Origin: Pectobacterium cacticida
Lineage (GTDB): Bacteria; Pseudomonadota; Gammaproteobacteria; Enterobacterales; Enterobacteriaceae
Length of the DNA stretch: 64,000 nucleotides
NCBI RefSeq assembly: GCF_036885195.1
Contig: NZ_CP133656.1
Location: forward strand, 3,348,001 to 3,412,000
Direction of reading: 5' to 3'
Part shown: positions 1 through 9,449 of the stretch, in pieces
Layout: each line of letters opens with the position of its first letter
Numbering within the stretch: position 1 is the first letter of the stretch
The notes under the pieces: generated by a model
What the model was told of the DNA's origin: nothing
Databases searched by the model: none
The model's input: the letters and a program-made list of their open reading frames with translations, nothing else
Program-made: the position numbers and the translations under genes

Positions 1-1
1 T

Positions 2-745
2 GCCATCGGTTCCTATATCCGAGCGCGAAGATTGACCAAAGCGGCGGTTGCACTTTGTCTCACCAGCCGCCCTATCCTCGATATTGCCTTGCAATACCGT
101 TTTGATTCACAACAGACATTCACTCGCGCATTCAAAAAGCAATTTGCCCAAACGCCCGCGTCTTATCGTCGCGCCGATAATTGGAACACCGTTGGCATTC
201 GTCCGCCTATTCGTCTCAAGCCGTTTACCTTGCCTAAACCGCAGTTTGTCACGTTGCCAGATACGCCGCTTCTTGGGCTAACGCAAACGTATAACTGCCG
301 TCTGGAGCAAATTGGGAGCTTTCGCACGGAAATTCGTGTCCATTATTGGAAGCAGTTTTTAGGGGAAACCTCTTGCATTCCCCCCGTGCTCTATGGATTA
401 CACTATTCACGACCAAGCAAGGATAAGGACGACGAGATCGAAATGCTCTGCACCACCGCGCTTGAACCGCAGTATCTTCCCAATGGTGTCCATACTGGCG
501 ACCCCATCACGCTGCCAGGCGGTGACTACGCGATGTTTGTTTATGAAGGGCCAAAAGACGGGCTACAGGATTTCATTATTACACTGTATGACACTTGCCT
601 GCCAACGTTGCAACTCACGCGCCGCAAAGGGTGTGACGCCGAGCGTTTTCACCCTAATTGCGACGCGGGTAGCGAGATTCCCGCCATCATCCGCTGCGAA
701 TATTTTATCCCTATTCAACATACCGAGCCGTCTTCAACGTTGTAA
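2..745 (+). CDS. rob: Right origin-binding protein Rob (5' end outside window)
   Basis: AraC/XylS-family transcription activator of the MarA/SoxS/Rob regulon, which controls efflux, superoxide and antibiotic resistance genes. The frame is open from base 2, and the residues before the first in-frame TTG (position 32) already match Rob, so about 40 N-terminal residues lie outside the window. The second helix-turn-helix of the AraC domain is visible (YRFDSQQTFTRAFKKQF). It is followed by the C-terminal GyrI-like ligand-binding half that distinguishes Rob from MarA and SoxS (VLYGLHYSRPSKDKDDE; TRRKG). The stop TAA at 743-745 overlaps the 3' end of convergent gpmB by 12 bp. Identity is near certain from close residue agreement with E. 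coli Rob. Confidence 0.95.
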   Translation, partial: AIGSYIRARRLTKAAVALCLTSRPILDIALQYRFDSQQTFTRAFKKQFAQTPASYRRADNWNTVGIRPPIRLKPFTLPKPQFVTLPDTPLLGLTQTYNCRLEQIGSFRTEIRVHYWKQFLGETSCIPPVLYGLHYSRPSKDKDDEIEMLCTTALEPQYLPNGVHTGDPITLPGGDYAMFVYEGPKDGLQDFIITLYDTCLPTLQLTRRKGCDAERFHPNCDAGSEIPAIIRCEYFIPIQHTEPSSTL

Positions 746-1384
746 CTCATCCAGTGCTGGCGTATCCAAATGTGCGGTATCGCCAGCCGTTTCCACCACC
801 CAACCCGGCGCTAACCACGGGCTATCCTGATAATCGATCCGCGACAGGGAGCAATTACGTAGACGCAAACGCCGTTCAGCCGACGCGGGTAGCCCTAAAA
901 CCGTACTCAGCAGGCAGCCTAAGGCCATACCGTGACTCACCAGCAGAGGGCGACTCCCTGTCGGCAACGCCAGACAACTCGCTAATACGCCATGCATCCG
1001 CGATGCGACCTCCTCCATTGATTCGCCGCCTGGTATGCGGCCATCGGGCGTACCATCCACGATCTTTTTACGCCACCCTTCTTCTTCTGTCGTCAGGGAG
1101 TCCAGGTCTCGGGCTTCCAATACGCCCATGTTCAATTCACGCAACCCCGGCGCCAGGATTATCTGGCAATCACGACAGGATTTAGCGATGATTTCTGTCG
1201 TCTGACGCGTTCTTCCGAGATCGCTGGTAAAAATATGCGTGATCCCTAACGTCCTGATCCGTTCAGCAACTTGCCGTGCCTGTTGCTCACCTCTTGGCGT
1301 CAGCGCGCTATCCGATTGACCTTGAATACGTCGGGCCACATTCCACTCTGTTTCGCCATGGCGAACAAGATATACCTGTAACAT
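734..1384 (-). CDS. gpmB: Phosphoglycerate mutase-like histidine phosphatase GpmB
   Basis: Member of the histidine phosphatase (cofactor-dependent phosphoglycerate mutase) superfamily, 216 residues against 215 in E. coli. The phosphate-accepting histidine lies in the N-terminal LVRHGETEWN motif (His9), and the second active-site histidine in LVSHGMALG near residue 150. The family name implies interconversion of 3- and 2-phosphoglycerate, but E. coli GpmB has little such activity and probably hydrolyses other phosphoesters. It is convergent with rob and its last 12 bases overlap the rob stop. It is divergent from yjjX, with about 50 bp between the two starts to hold both promoters. Confidence 0.93.
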   Translation of the reverse strand: MLQVYLVRHGETEWNVARRIQGQSDSALTPRGEQQARQVAERIRTLGITHIFTSDLGRTRQTTEIIAKSCRDCQIILAPGLRELNMGVLEARDLDSLTTEEEGWRKKIVDGTPDGRIPGGESMEEVASRMHGVLASCLALPTGSRPLLVSHGMALGCLLSTVLGLPASAERRLRLRNCSLSRIDYQDSPWLAPGWVVETAGDTAHLDTPALDELQR

Positions 1385-1434
1385 GGTTATTTTCCGTTAT
1401 ACTGCGTCAAATTAACTAAAGGTACGAAACCGTT

Positions 1435-1974
1435 ATGTATCACGTTGTTGCTGCAACTACTAATCCGGCCAAAATTAAGGCTATTACCCAGGCCTTCACC
1501 GATGTCTTTGGTGCGGAAAATTGCCGCATCGAAGGCGTTGACGTCGATAGCGGCGTCCCACGTCAACCTCTTGGATCGATTGAAACCCGTACCGGTGCCA
1601 GAAACCGCGTTATGATGGCACGGCAGGTACGCCCGGAAGCAGATTTTTGGGTGGGCGTCGAAGCCGGCATTGAAGAAAGTATGACGTTCGCCTGGATGGT
1701 AATCGAAAATGCACATCTGCGCGGCGAATCCCGTTCTGCAAGCCTGGTGCTTCCTGAAAGTATATTACACGGTATTCGTGAAGGGCGGGAATTAGGTGAT
1801 GAAATGGAACGTTTAACCGGCGTTCAAAATATCAAACATAAAGGCGGAGCTATCGGCGTCTTCACCGATGGCAAGTTGTCACGAACCAGCGTTTACCACC
1901 AGGCCTTGCTGCTGGCCCTGGTGCCCTTTCATAATCCGATCTACCAGATTCCCGTTCAGACAGCAAAGCAGTAA
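1435..1974 (+). CDS. yjjX: Inosine/xanthosine triphosphatase YjjX
   Basis: House-cleaning NTPase of the YjjX/NTPase_I family that hydrolyses non-canonical ITP and XTP to limit their entry into nucleic acids. The N-terminal ATTNPAKIKAITQAF motif and the internal SGVPRQPLGSIETRTGARNR segment are family signatures. The C-terminal GAIGVFTDGKLSRTSVYHQA is almost identical to E. coli. Length is 179 residues against about 170 in E. coli, the excess being a short C-terminal tail. The ATG at 1435 follows the short gap from divergent gpmB. It is convergent with trpR, the stop codons lying only a few bases apart. Confidence 0.92.
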   Translation: MYHVVAATTNPAKIKAITQAFTDVFGAENCRIEGVDVDSGVPRQPLGSIETRTGARNRVMMARQVRPEADFWVGVEAGIEESMTFAWMVIENAHLRGESRSASLVLPESILHGIREGRELGDEMERLTGVQNIKHKGGAIGVFTDGKLSRTSVYHQALLLALVPFHNPIYQIPVQTAKQ

Positions 1975-1977
1975 CCA

Positions 1978-2325
1978 TTACGCTTTGTCTATCGATGGTG
2001 TCTCAGCCGACAGCAACTGCGCTTCTAGCCAGCTTTTTAATGCGGGGGGCGCGGTTTTCAGACTATTTGAACCGCGGGTAATCGTGGCGATACCTGCCCC
2101 TAGCTCGCTCTTCAGCTCGCGTTGACTCATTTCACCCCGCATCAATTCCTGCACAATACGCACTCGCGTTCCTAACGCAACGCGTTCATCCGGCGTGAGT
2201 AACAATTGAAGCAACGGCAATTGCAGATCCTCTTCGATGGACTGCTGCAAGAGTTTGACAAAAAGTAACCAATGCTCATTGTCTTGTTCTGAAAGTGCTG
2301 GATCGATAAGCGATAACGAAGTCAT
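1978..2325 (-). CDS. trpR: Trp operon repressor TrpR
   Basis: Tryptophan-activated dimeric repressor of trp, aroH, mtr and its own gene. The 115-residue product carries the diagnostic core LTPDERVALGTRVRIVQELMRGEMSQRELKSEL and the reading-head helix GAGIATITRGSNSLK, nearly identical to E. coli TrpR (108 residues). The few extra residues are at the C-terminus (AETPSIDKA). A trp operator-like palindrome lies just upstream of the start codon, which supports autoregulation. It sits downstream of slt on the same strand, as in E. coli, with about 70 bp between the slt stop and the trpR start. Confidence 0.96.
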   Translation of the reverse strand: MTSLSLIDPALSEQDNEHWLLFVKLLQQSIEEDLQLPLLQLLLTPDERVALGTRVRIVQELMRGEMSQRELKSELGAGIATITRGSNSLKTAPPALKSWLEAQLLSAETPSIDKA

Positions 2326-2335
2326 AACGGGCTAC

Positions 2336-2355
2336 CATACTATTTAACTAGTACG
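2336..2355 (-). promoter_or_regulatory. TrpR operator upstream of trpR
   Basis: A 20-bp dyad, CATACTATTTAACTAGTACG, centred on TTAA at 2344-2347. Nine of its ten base pairs are symmetric apart from positions 2343/2348 and 2337/2354. It carries the CTAG(T)TAA core of the known trp/aroH/trpR operators and lies 11-30 bp before the trpR ATG. This is where autoregulatory binding by tryptophan-loaded TrpR is expected; binding itself is inferred. Confidence 0.72.
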
Positions 2356-2395
2356 GCAGCATAACACAGTTTCAAACGACGATCGCAATGTCCTC

Positions 2396-4324
2396 TTAAT
2401 AACGCCGCTGCCACTCGGCATCGGTTAGCACGTTAGCTGGCTGATGCAGGAAATAGCGATAGAAGACATCATAAGCCAGCACATTTTTCACGTACCCCCG
2501 CGTCTCGGAGAAGGGAATACTTTCGATAAACGCAATAGGATCGATACGCCCTGCGCTGTTCTTCAACCAGGTATTCACGCGCGACGGGCCGGCATTATAA
2601 GCCGCAGAAGACAAAATCCGGTTACGATCGAACATCTGGTAGACGTACTCCAGATAACGCGTTCCCAACAGAATATTCGTCTCAGGATCGAACAACTGAC
2701 TGCTATTGGTATAGGATGCGATATTACTCATTTCAGCGGTATGCTTCGCCGTTGCCGGCATCAACTGCATCAGCCCGGAAGCGCCGACGGGGGAACGCGC
2801 TTTCGGATTCCAGGCGCTCTCCTGACGGGCTATCGCCATCGCATAGCTTTGGCTAATTCCTTTCCCCTGCGTTTCACGGCGAAATTCGTCATTCCAGGCC
2901 AGCGGGAAACGCTCCTCCAGATGATCCCACAGCTTAGCGACAATAGTCGCCTGCACGCTCAAATCTGCCCAGCGCTGTTCAAACGCATAGCGCGCCAGCG
3001 CTTCCTGTTGCGGTCTACTTCGATTCGCAACGAGTCCAACCCACTCGCTGCGTGCCAGATTATCCATCTGCCAGAACATCAGTTCCCGAATACGAGCGAT
3101 TTCCGGTAGCTGAGACAATGCGGGATCGGGCTTTACGGCCGTCATGATAGTCATGGGGTAACGCTCATTCAGCTTTTGCGCCGCCACCATAGGGTAGAAA
3201 CCTCGTGCCTGCATCAGGCTACGTAACTGTGCTTCACCTTCCTGACGTTTGCCCTGTTCCAAGAGCATAAGCGCCCCCCAATAGCGCCATTCGTCTTTCT
3301 TTAATGCCTCTGTGGGTAAGCGCGCCATCCAGCTTGCCAGCCCCTGACGATCGCCAGCCCCCAGCGCCATACGCACGCGACGCTCCAATAATGACGTTGA
3401 TGTGCTCCGCCGCACCACCTCATCCCGCCATCGAGCCTGCTCTGGCGTAATATCATTACTCATCAAGCGCCAGGCGATAGTCTCCTCCATGATTTGGCGT
3501 TCAGCGGCGCTCATTTTCTGCAAGCGTACAATGACTGGCAGCATCGAACGTGCATTATCCGTATCCTGACGTGCCGTGCGCGCAAACATCGCCAACGTCA
3601 CTTTACGGGTAAACTCGGTTGGTCCAACGGTACGAGCGAAGCTCTCAAGCGTATTCGGATTACTTTGGAGTTTCAGTAGCGCATTACCCATTGTTTGGTA
3701 ATTGTCGGGCAGTTGCTTGATGAGATAGCGCACTAAACCGTCACTGCCTTCATCCATCGCCAAACGCACCCGTTCCAGCGTCGTTAGCGCCGTCTGTTCA
3801 CCGGCCTGCTGCCAGACGGCGAAGAGCTTATCGCATGCGTTAGGAAGCGAACGCCCAGTCAGCCAGATATCACGCGTGGCTTGCCATACGCCTTCACGCT
3901 GTCCCGTGGCCCACTTGGCATAATAAAAATTACAGCGGGCGCTGACTGGCTTCGGCGGCTGCGGGCTAAATGCCAGCAGGCCGATCCAATCCTGCCGACG
4001 CGCCAGTTCATTGACGAAACTGGTGGTAAGATTGCGGGCAGGGGGCAACGTCGGATGCGTCGCTATAAACCGTTTTACCTGTGTCGCACTGACTTCACTC
4101 AGATTCTGCGTCAGCGAGCGGTATTCAAGGTAAGGGTAAAGCGGGTAACCACGTAGCGTCGGCATCAGTTGCGCTACCGTGTCCATCTGGTTGTTGTCCC
4201 ATGCCTGCTTTACCTGCTGATAGCGCTGCCGCTGCTCATCGAGAGAATCTGCCAGTACATAACCGGAAGCGCCAGCCAGACATATTGCCACCACGGCATA
4301 CCACCAATGACCCGCTCTCATCAT
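2396..4324 (-). CDS. slt: Soluble lytic murein transglycosylase Slt70
   Basis: Periplasmic exo-lytic transglycosylase that cleaves peptidoglycan to 1,6-anhydromuropeptides. The 642-residue precursor (E. coli 645) begins with a signal peptide ending near VLADS at about residue 25. A long alpha-helical doughnut (U and L domains) fills most of the chain. The C-terminal lysozyme-like domain has the catalytic glutamate (about Glu502) in QESAWNPKARS, followed by GLMQLMPATA and AAYNAGPSRV, the family 1 SLT motifs. It precedes trpR on the same strand. It is divergent from ettA, with a 363-bp intergenic region. Confidence 0.95.
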   Translation of the reverse strand: MMRAGHWWYAVVAICLAGASGYVLADSLDEQRQRYQQVKQAWDNNQMDTVAQLMPTLRGYPLYPYLEYRSLTQNLSEVSATQVKRFIATHPTLPPARNLTTSFVNELARRQDWIGLLAFSPQPPKPVSARCNFYYAKWATGQREGVWQATRDIWLTGRSLPNACDKLFAVWQQAGEQTALTTLERVRLAMDEGSDGLVRYLIKQLPDNYQTMGNALLKLQSNPNTLESFARTVGPTEFTRKVTLAMFARTARQDTDNARSMLPVIVRLQKMSAAERQIMEETIAWRLMSNDITPEQARWRDEVVRRSTSTSLLERRVRMALGAGDRQGLASWMARLPTEALKKDEWRYWGALMLLEQGKRQEGEAQLRSLMQARGFYPMVAAQKLNERYPMTIMTAVKPDPALSQLPEIARIRELMFWQMDNLARSEWVGLVANRSRPQQEALARYAFEQRWADLSVQATIVAKLWDHLEERFPLAWNDEFRRETQGKGISQSYAMAIARQESAWNPKARSPVGASGLMQLMPATAKHTAEMSNIASYTNSSQLFDPETNILLGTRYLEYVYQMFDRNRILSSAAYNAGPSRVNTWLKNSAGRIDPIAFIESIPFSETRGYVKNVLAYDVFYRYFLHQPANVLTDAEWQRRY

Positions 4325-4687
4325 TGTATCAACCTTATCCGTTATTAAACTTACTATCGGTATCCTTCATCGTGTCGATACCCTTAGCCTATTAGACAGA
4401 TCCAGTGTGGCACATCGTGTCAAACAACGGTATGTCGATCCGTAAGTCGATGTTGAAATCATTAAGTGGGAGCGTGTCTCAGATCGATCAGGGCGGATCG
4501 CCGGATAGCTGGGATCGCACGTTGAAACCCGCTACACTTCGTATTCAGGGCAGTGCGCTTAGAATAATCGATCCGCTGCAAAGGCGTTTCCTTAGCAGCG
4601 CAATGTGGTATTCAGTGGCCCAGTGCTACACATCGTCACCCGTTTTGGTGACAAATCATAGAGATAAGAGAGAGGCGAAGTCGCAAC
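4325..4687. other. Intergenic region between divergent slt and ettA
   Basis: This 363-bp gap must hold the promoters of both slt (minus) and ettA (plus). The only structure clearly seen is a small perfect hairpin, GTCACC-CGTTTT-GGTGAC, at 4635-4652, which would lie in the ettA leader about 35 bases before the start. An open frame at 4405-4725 crosses the ettA start in another frame and has no recognisable protein character, so it is not called. Confidence 0.5.
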
Positions 4688-6355
4688 GTGGCTCAATATG
4701 TTTATACCATGCATCGCGTCGGTAAGGTCGTCCCGCCGAAGCGTCACATTCTGAAAAACATCTCCCTCAGTTTTTTCCCCGGCGCCAAGATCGGCGTATT
4801 GGGTCTGAACGGAGCCGGTAAATCAACGCTGTTGCGTATTATGGCTGGCATTGACACGGACATCGAGGGCGAAGCACGCCCGCAACCTGGAATCAAGATC
4901 GGCTATTTACCGCAGGAACCGCAGCTAAACCCGGAACATACCGTACGTGAATCCGTAGAAGAGGCGGTGTCTGAAGTTGTCACCGCGCTCAAGCGTCTTG
5001 ATGAAGTCTATGCGCTTTATGCCGACCCCGATGCTGATTTCGATAAACTGGCGGCTGAACAAGGTAAGCTGGAAGAAATTATTCAGGCGCACGATGGTCA
5101 TAACCTGAACAATCAGTTGGAACGCGCTGCCGATGCGCTCCGCTTACCCGATTGGGAAGCGAAAATCGCTAACCTGTCCGGCGGGGAGCGTCGCCGCGTG
5201 GCGTTGTGCCGCCTGCTGCTGGAAAAACCAGACATGCTGCTGCTCGATGAACCCACCAACCACCTTGATGCCGAGTCGGTCGCCTGGCTGGAACGCTTCC
5301 TGCACGATTTCGAGGGCACCGTGGTGGCGATTACCCACGACCGCTACTTCCTCGATAACGTCGCAGGCTGGATTCTGGAACTGGACCGTGGCGAAGGCAT
5401 TCCGTGGGAAGGCAACTACTCTTCCTGGCTAGAACAGAAAGATCAGCGTCTGGCGCAGGAAGCTTCTCAGGAAGCGGCCCGTCGTAAGTCTATTGAGAAA
5501 GAGTTGGAGTGGGTGCGCCAAGGCGCTAAGGGCCGTCAGTCCAAAGGTAAGGCGCGTTTGGCACGCTTTGAAGAGTTGAATAACACGGAATACCAAAAAC
5601 GTAACGAAACTAACGAACTGTTTATTCCACCTGGTCCGCGCCTCGGTGATAAAGTAGTGGAAGTCACCAACCTCTGTAAGTCTTACGGCGAGCGCCAACT
5701 CATCGATGGACTGTCTTTCTCCGTGCCCAAAGGCGCTATTGTCGGCATTATTGGCCCCAACGGCGCGGGTAAATCCACGCTGTTCCGTATGATGTCTGGT
5801 CAGGAACAGCCGGATAGCGGCACAATTGAGCTGGGCGAGACGGTGAAGCTGGCATCCGTCGATCAGTTCCGCGATGCGATGGACAATAGCAAAACCGTCT
5901 GGGAAGAAGTCTCCGGTGGTCAGGACATTATGCGCATCGGCAACACTGAAATGCCAAGCCGCGCCTACGTTGGTCGTTTCAATTTCAAAGGCGTCGATCA
6001 GGGCAAACGCGTTGGCGAGCTATCCGGCGGTGAACGTGGTCGTCTGCATCTGGCAAAATTGTTGCAGGTTGGCGGCAACGTACTACTGCTCGATGAACCC
6101 ACCAACGATTTGGATATCGAAACCTTGCGCGCGCTGGAAAATGCCCTGCTGGAATTCCCCGGCTGCGCCATGGTGATCTCGCATGACCGCTGGTTCCTTG
6201 ACCGTATAGCAACCCACATCCTGGATTACCAAGATGAAGGCAAGGTGGAATTCTTCGAGGGTAACTTTAGCGAATACGAAGAGTACAAAAAACGGACTCT
6301 TGGTGCCGATGCACTGGAACCACACCGAATCAAATACAAGAAGATCGCCAAATAA
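4688..6355 (+). CDS. ettA: Energy-dependent translational throttle protein EttA (ABC-F)
   Basis: ABC-F family ATPase that binds the ribosomal E site and gates the first elongation step according to the ATP/ADP ratio. It is 555 residues, the same length as E. coli EttA and almost identical. Two ATPase domains are visible: Walker A GLNGAGKST near residue 39 with LSGGERRRVALCRLLL and LLLDEPTNHLD, then GPNGAGKST with LSGGERGRLHLAKLL and LLLDEPTNDLD. The charged linker between them (QKDQRLAQEASQEAARRKS onward) is the P-site tRNA-interaction motif. There are no membrane segments. The start is GTG at 4688, chosen because the protein then begins AQ(F/Y)VYTMHRVGKVVPPK as in E. coli. Confidence 0.97.
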   Translation: MAQYVYTMHRVGKVVPPKRHILKNISLSFFPGAKIGVLGLNGAGKSTLLRIMAGIDTDIEGEARPQPGIKIGYLPQEPQLNPEHTVRESVEEAVSEVVTALKRLDEVYALYADPDADFDKLAAEQGKLEEIIQAHDGHNLNNQLERAADALRLPDWEAKIANLSGGERRRVALCRLLLEKPDMLLLDEPTNHLDAESVAWLERFLHDFEGTVVAITHDRYFLDNVAGWILELDRGEGIPWEGNYSSWLEQKDQRLAQEASQEAARRKSIEKELEWVRQGAKGRQSKGKARLARFEELNNTEYQKRNETNELFIPPGPRLGDKVVEVTNLCKSYGERQLIDGLSFSVPKGAIVGIIGPNGAGKSTLFRMMSGQEQPDSGTIELGETVKLASVDQFRDAMDNSKTVWEEVSGGQDIMRIGNTEMPSRAYVGRFNFKGVDQGKRVGELSGGERGRLHLAKLLQVGGNVLLLDEPTNDLDIETLRALENALLEFPGCAMVISHDRWFLDRIATHILDYQDEGKVEFFEGNFSEYEEYKKRTLGADALEPHRIKYKKIAK

Positions 6356-6376
6356 GCCGCCAGCCTTGATAAACCA

Positions 6377-6404
6377 GTGGCCCGCATCGCGGGCCACTTC
6401 TTTT
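6377..6404 (+). terminator. Rho-independent terminator of ettA
   Basis: A perfect 9-bp GC-rich stem, GTGGCCCGC / GCGGGCCAC (6377-6385 and 6389-6397), is followed by TTCTTTT. It lies about 20 bp after the ettA stop and before the convergent chemoreceptor gene. Confidence 0.8.
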
Positions 6405-6432
6405 GCTGATGACTATTATTTACGCGCTGCGA

Positions 6433-8163
6433 TCAAAACGTTTCCCAATTCTGATTATCGCTGCCTTTGCCACTGCTTCCGGCAATCGCCATCGTTGGAG
6501 CTAAACGCGGTTGCGGCGCGCCTTTTGGCAATGATGCTTTCAGCTTCTGCGCCACCCCAGCCAACTTGAACACCGCCACAGCCTGCGTCAGGCGTGCGGC
6601 CTGTTCTTCAAGCGAAACCGCCGCAGCCGAGGCTTCCTGCACTAATGCCGCATTCTGCTGCGTTGCGCCATCCATTTCAGACACCGCCTGGCTCACCTGC
6701 CCAATCCCTCGGCTCTGCTCGTCAGAAGCGGAAGCGATTTCGCCCATGATGTCAGTCACACTGACAACCGCACGAACGATCTCACCCATGGTAGTTCCTG
6801 CCTGAGACACAAGCCCCGCCCCGGTTTCCACCAATCGACCGGACTCGGCAATCAATGTTTCAATCTCCTTCGCCGCCTGCGCACTACGCTGCGCCAGATT
6901 TCGAACTTCTCCCGCTACGACGGCAAAACCCCGCCCTTGTTCACCGGCGCGCGCCGCTTCTACCGCCGCGTTTAACGCCAGAATATTCGTCTGGAAAGCA
7001 ATGCTATTGATTACGGAAGTGATCTCGGAAATGCGCTTTGAGCTAGTAGAAATATCCTGCATGGTGTCCACCACGCCTTGCACAATTTGCCCGCCCTTCT
7101 CCGCTTTTTCAGACGCGTTTTTCGCCAGTTGGCTGGCATGATGCGCATTGTCAGAGTTCTGCTTCACCGTTGCGGTTAGTTGTTCCATGCTCGCAGCGGT
7201 TTCTTCCAGCGCGGCGGCCTGCTGCTCGGTACGTGATGAGAGATCGACGTTACCCGCCGTAATTTCCGACGAACCTTGATAAATTGACTCCGCGCCTTCA
7301 CGTACAATCGTTACCGTATTGGTCAGCTCCGATTGCATATTCTGGATATTCGTTCCAAGTATGCCGATTTCATTACGCCCCATCGCCATCGGCGGCTGCG
7401 TTAGATCGCCTGCGGCAATCTTCTGGATGCGTTCAACCAGCCTGTTGATTGGCGCCAGAATCACATTGCGTACCATGATATAGGCCATAATCGCCATTAT
7501 GACGGACAGCACGAACGATCCTGCCATCGTCCAATAGCCCAATTTGGCATTCTCCGCCGCACGCTGATTAATATCCTGTGCTGCTTGCGTCAACTCAGTG
7601 ACTTTTTTACGCACGGGAACGCTAAATTCTTCATCTAACTGACGCGCCAGCGTACTCTCCAACGTGATAGTTTCTTCAAATTCCCCGTTACTTGTCGCTT
7701 TCTGCATCGCCAGAATCGCGTTATCGCGATAGTTGGCATAGCTCTTAAGAATTTCGTTATCCAATGCGCTTTCGCTATCCAGTTTACCTGGACGTGCAAG
7801 GTATTCATTCAGACGCTTCTGCGAGGCTTTGATACGACCCGCAGCCTTATCTAGACCGATTTTAAACACCTCACTATCGCCAATACGATTGGCAGCACCG
7901 GCCTGAATTAACAGTAATCGTGCAGCCCGCAATTGATCGAGGCTACTGCCGATGCCCGCGCGAATATCGGACAATTCATTCACTCTATTCAGGGAATCAT
8001 TACTTTGCTTTAAGAAATAGCTTGCTGTGCCAATAGAAAGCGCAAATAAAATCAGCACAATTGAAAAAAGGGTAATAAATAACGAAACGAGACGTATATT
8101 ATGGATGTAACTTAACTTATCTTTTTGAATAGACATCGGCTGCATTCTCATTTTCACCATCAC
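6433..8163 (-). CDS. Methyl-accepting chemotaxis protein (Tar/Tsr type)
   Basis: Transmembrane chemoreceptor, 576 residues. A first membrane helix (about residues 24-50, LVSLFITLFSIVLILFALSIG) is followed by a periplasmic four-helix ligand domain. A second membrane helix (about 208-232) leads into a HAMP linker (NVILAPINRLVERIQKIAAGD). The cytoplasmic hairpin carries the invariant tip SIAFQTNILALNAAVEAARAGEQGRGFAVVA. The chain ends in NWETF, the pentapeptide that tethers CheR and CheB to high-abundance receptors. The ligand is not predictable. The start is one of several close in-frame ATGs; a GGGGGGAG ribosome site favours the first. No che or flagellar gene is nearby, so it is an orphan receptor gene. 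Confidence 0.92.
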   Translation of the reverse strand: MMVKMRMQPMSIQKDKLSYIHNIRLVSLFITLFSIVLILFALSIGTASYFLKQSNDSLNRVNELSDIRAGIGSSLDQLRAARLLLIQAGAANRIGDSEVFKIGLDKAAGRIKASQKRLNEYLARPGKLDSESALDNEILKSYANYRDNAILAMQKATSNGEFEETITLESTLARQLDEEFSVPVRKKVTELTQAAQDINQRAAENAKLGYWTMAGSFVLSVIMAIMAYIMVRNVILAPINRLVERIQKIAAGDLTQPPMAMGRNEIGILGTNIQNMQSELTNTVTIVREGAESIYQGSSEITAGNVDLSSRTEQQAAALEETAASMEQLTATVKQNSDNAHHASQLAKNASEKAEKGGQIVQGVVDTMQDISTSSKRISEITSVINSIAFQTNILALNAAVEAARAGEQGRGFAVVAGEVRNLAQRSAQAAKEIETLIAESGRLVETGAGLVSQAGTTMGEIVRAVVSVTDIMGEIASASDEQSRGIGQVSQAVSEMDGATQQNAALVQEASAAAVSLEEQAARLTQAVAVFKLAGVAQKLKASLPKGAPQPRLAPTMAIAGSSGKGSDNQNWETF

Positions 8164-8384
8164 TGGCCTAACTCCCCCCTGCCATTAGCGATCTGGCAGA
8201 TCCCAGAAATCACTGCGATAATCACGCCACGCAGGCACACCTTTCGTACATAAGTCACAAGAAACCAAGAGTGTTATCGGCATTTCCAATCAAAAACTTA
8301 CCTAAAATAAGTTGATAGAAATCGCGTTTCAATAAAAATTGAATAAAAACAATAAAAATGAAACGAAACATTATAGGCATAGCC

Positions 8385-9296
8385 TCACGGCTGATTATTC
8401 AAAAATGTTGAGTCATCGCCCAACGCACGATGTTGTAAAACAAAGTCGATAAAGCACGCCAGCGCAGGCGAATTCAGTTTGCGACTGGGATACACCAGAT
8501 AAAGCTCGTTTGCTTCCACCTGCCAATCCGGCAAGACTCTAACCAGCTTCGCGGAGACCACCTCATTCAGACAGAGGAAATCCGGCAATAGCGTAATGCC
8601 CGCTCCCGCAATGGCGCACTCACGGGCGTAAAGTAGGTTATCCGTGATATGCGCTTCAGGCAGTAACCAACGATAAAGCTCAGAGCCGCGATGAAGCAAC
8701 CATTCCGGCCAGGCATGATGTGCAATACAGCGGTGCTGCTGGAGTTGCTGTGGGTGGAGCAATGCTGGATACCGCGCCAGATAGTCAGGCGATGCCAGCA
8801 AATAGCGGGCAGTCTGTCCAAGCGGGCGCCCAATCAAAGAAGAATCGTGCGGTTTACCAGTACGAAAAGCGACATCTAAACCTTCCTGAACCAGATCGAT
8901 CACCTCATCTGAAATCAACACATCCAGCGATACCGCAGGAAAACGTTGCTGAAATTCGGTCGTAATCCGCGCCACCAATGTGGAACCCAAGCCTGCCGGA
9001 CTGGTGATGCGCAACCGTCCGCTGGGATTATCACGCAAGCGCTGTATGGCAAGATCGGCGCGCTCACTGGCTTGTAGCATTTCCTGACAGTGGATCAGGT
9101 AGCGCTCCCCCGCAAACGTCAGATTGAGCTGGCGCGTCGTCCGATTCAACAGCCGCAGGCCAATTTGCTGTTCTAGCTGGCTAATACGCAAGCTCAGGCT
9201 GGATTTTGCCAGCCCTGCTTTGCGTGCAGCCTGCGTAAAACTGCCGCACTCGGCCACCATCGCGAACAGCGCCATATCCTGCAATTGTTTAAACAT
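8385..9296 (-). CDS. LysR-family transcriptional regulator
   Basis: 303-residue LysR-type regulator. The N-terminal winged helix-turn-helix is clear (residues 1-60: FAMVAECGSFTQAARKAGLAKSSLSLRISQLEQQIG), followed by LLNRTTRQLNLTFAGE and a periplasmic-binding-like effector domain. It is closest in style to the CrgA/AaeR subgroup, but the inducer cannot be named. It is divergent from the oxidoreductase gene starting at 9450, with 153 bp between the start codons. By the usual LysR arrangement it probably regulates that gene and itself. Confidence 0.85.
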   Translation of the reverse strand: MFKQLQDMALFAMVAECGSFTQAARKAGLAKSSLSLRISQLEQQIGLRLLNRTTRQLNLTFAGERYLIHCQEMLQASERADLAIQRLRDNPSGRLRITSPAGLGSTLVARITTEFQQRFPAVSLDVLISDEVIDLVQEGLDVAFRTGKPHDSSLIGRPLGQTARYLLASPDYLARYPALLHPQQLQQHRCIAHHAWPEWLLHRGSELYRWLLPEAHITDNLLYARECAIAGAGITLLPDFLCLNEVVSAKLVRVLPDWQVEANELYLVYPSRKLNSPALACFIDFVLQHRALGDDSTFLNNQP

Positions 9297-9449
9297 GATT
9301 GTTTACCTTAAACGAACGCTGCGTTCTTTATTGTCCATCTTATCAGCCTTATCTCCGTGTTCTACACTGGTTCTTAGGCAAAAAAGCACACTACTCGAAA
9401 CGAGTCTTTATGCACAAAACCACACGCTGAAAATACTGAGGAACAGAAT

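Noticed and set aside
4405..4725. 106-codon frame upstream of and overlapping ettA
   Set aside because: No ribosome site or homology, and it runs into ettA in a different frame.
9297..9449. Specific LysR operator (T-N11-A) between the LysR and MDR genes
   Set aside because: Several loose matches exist in the AT-rich gap and none stands out as a clear dyad.
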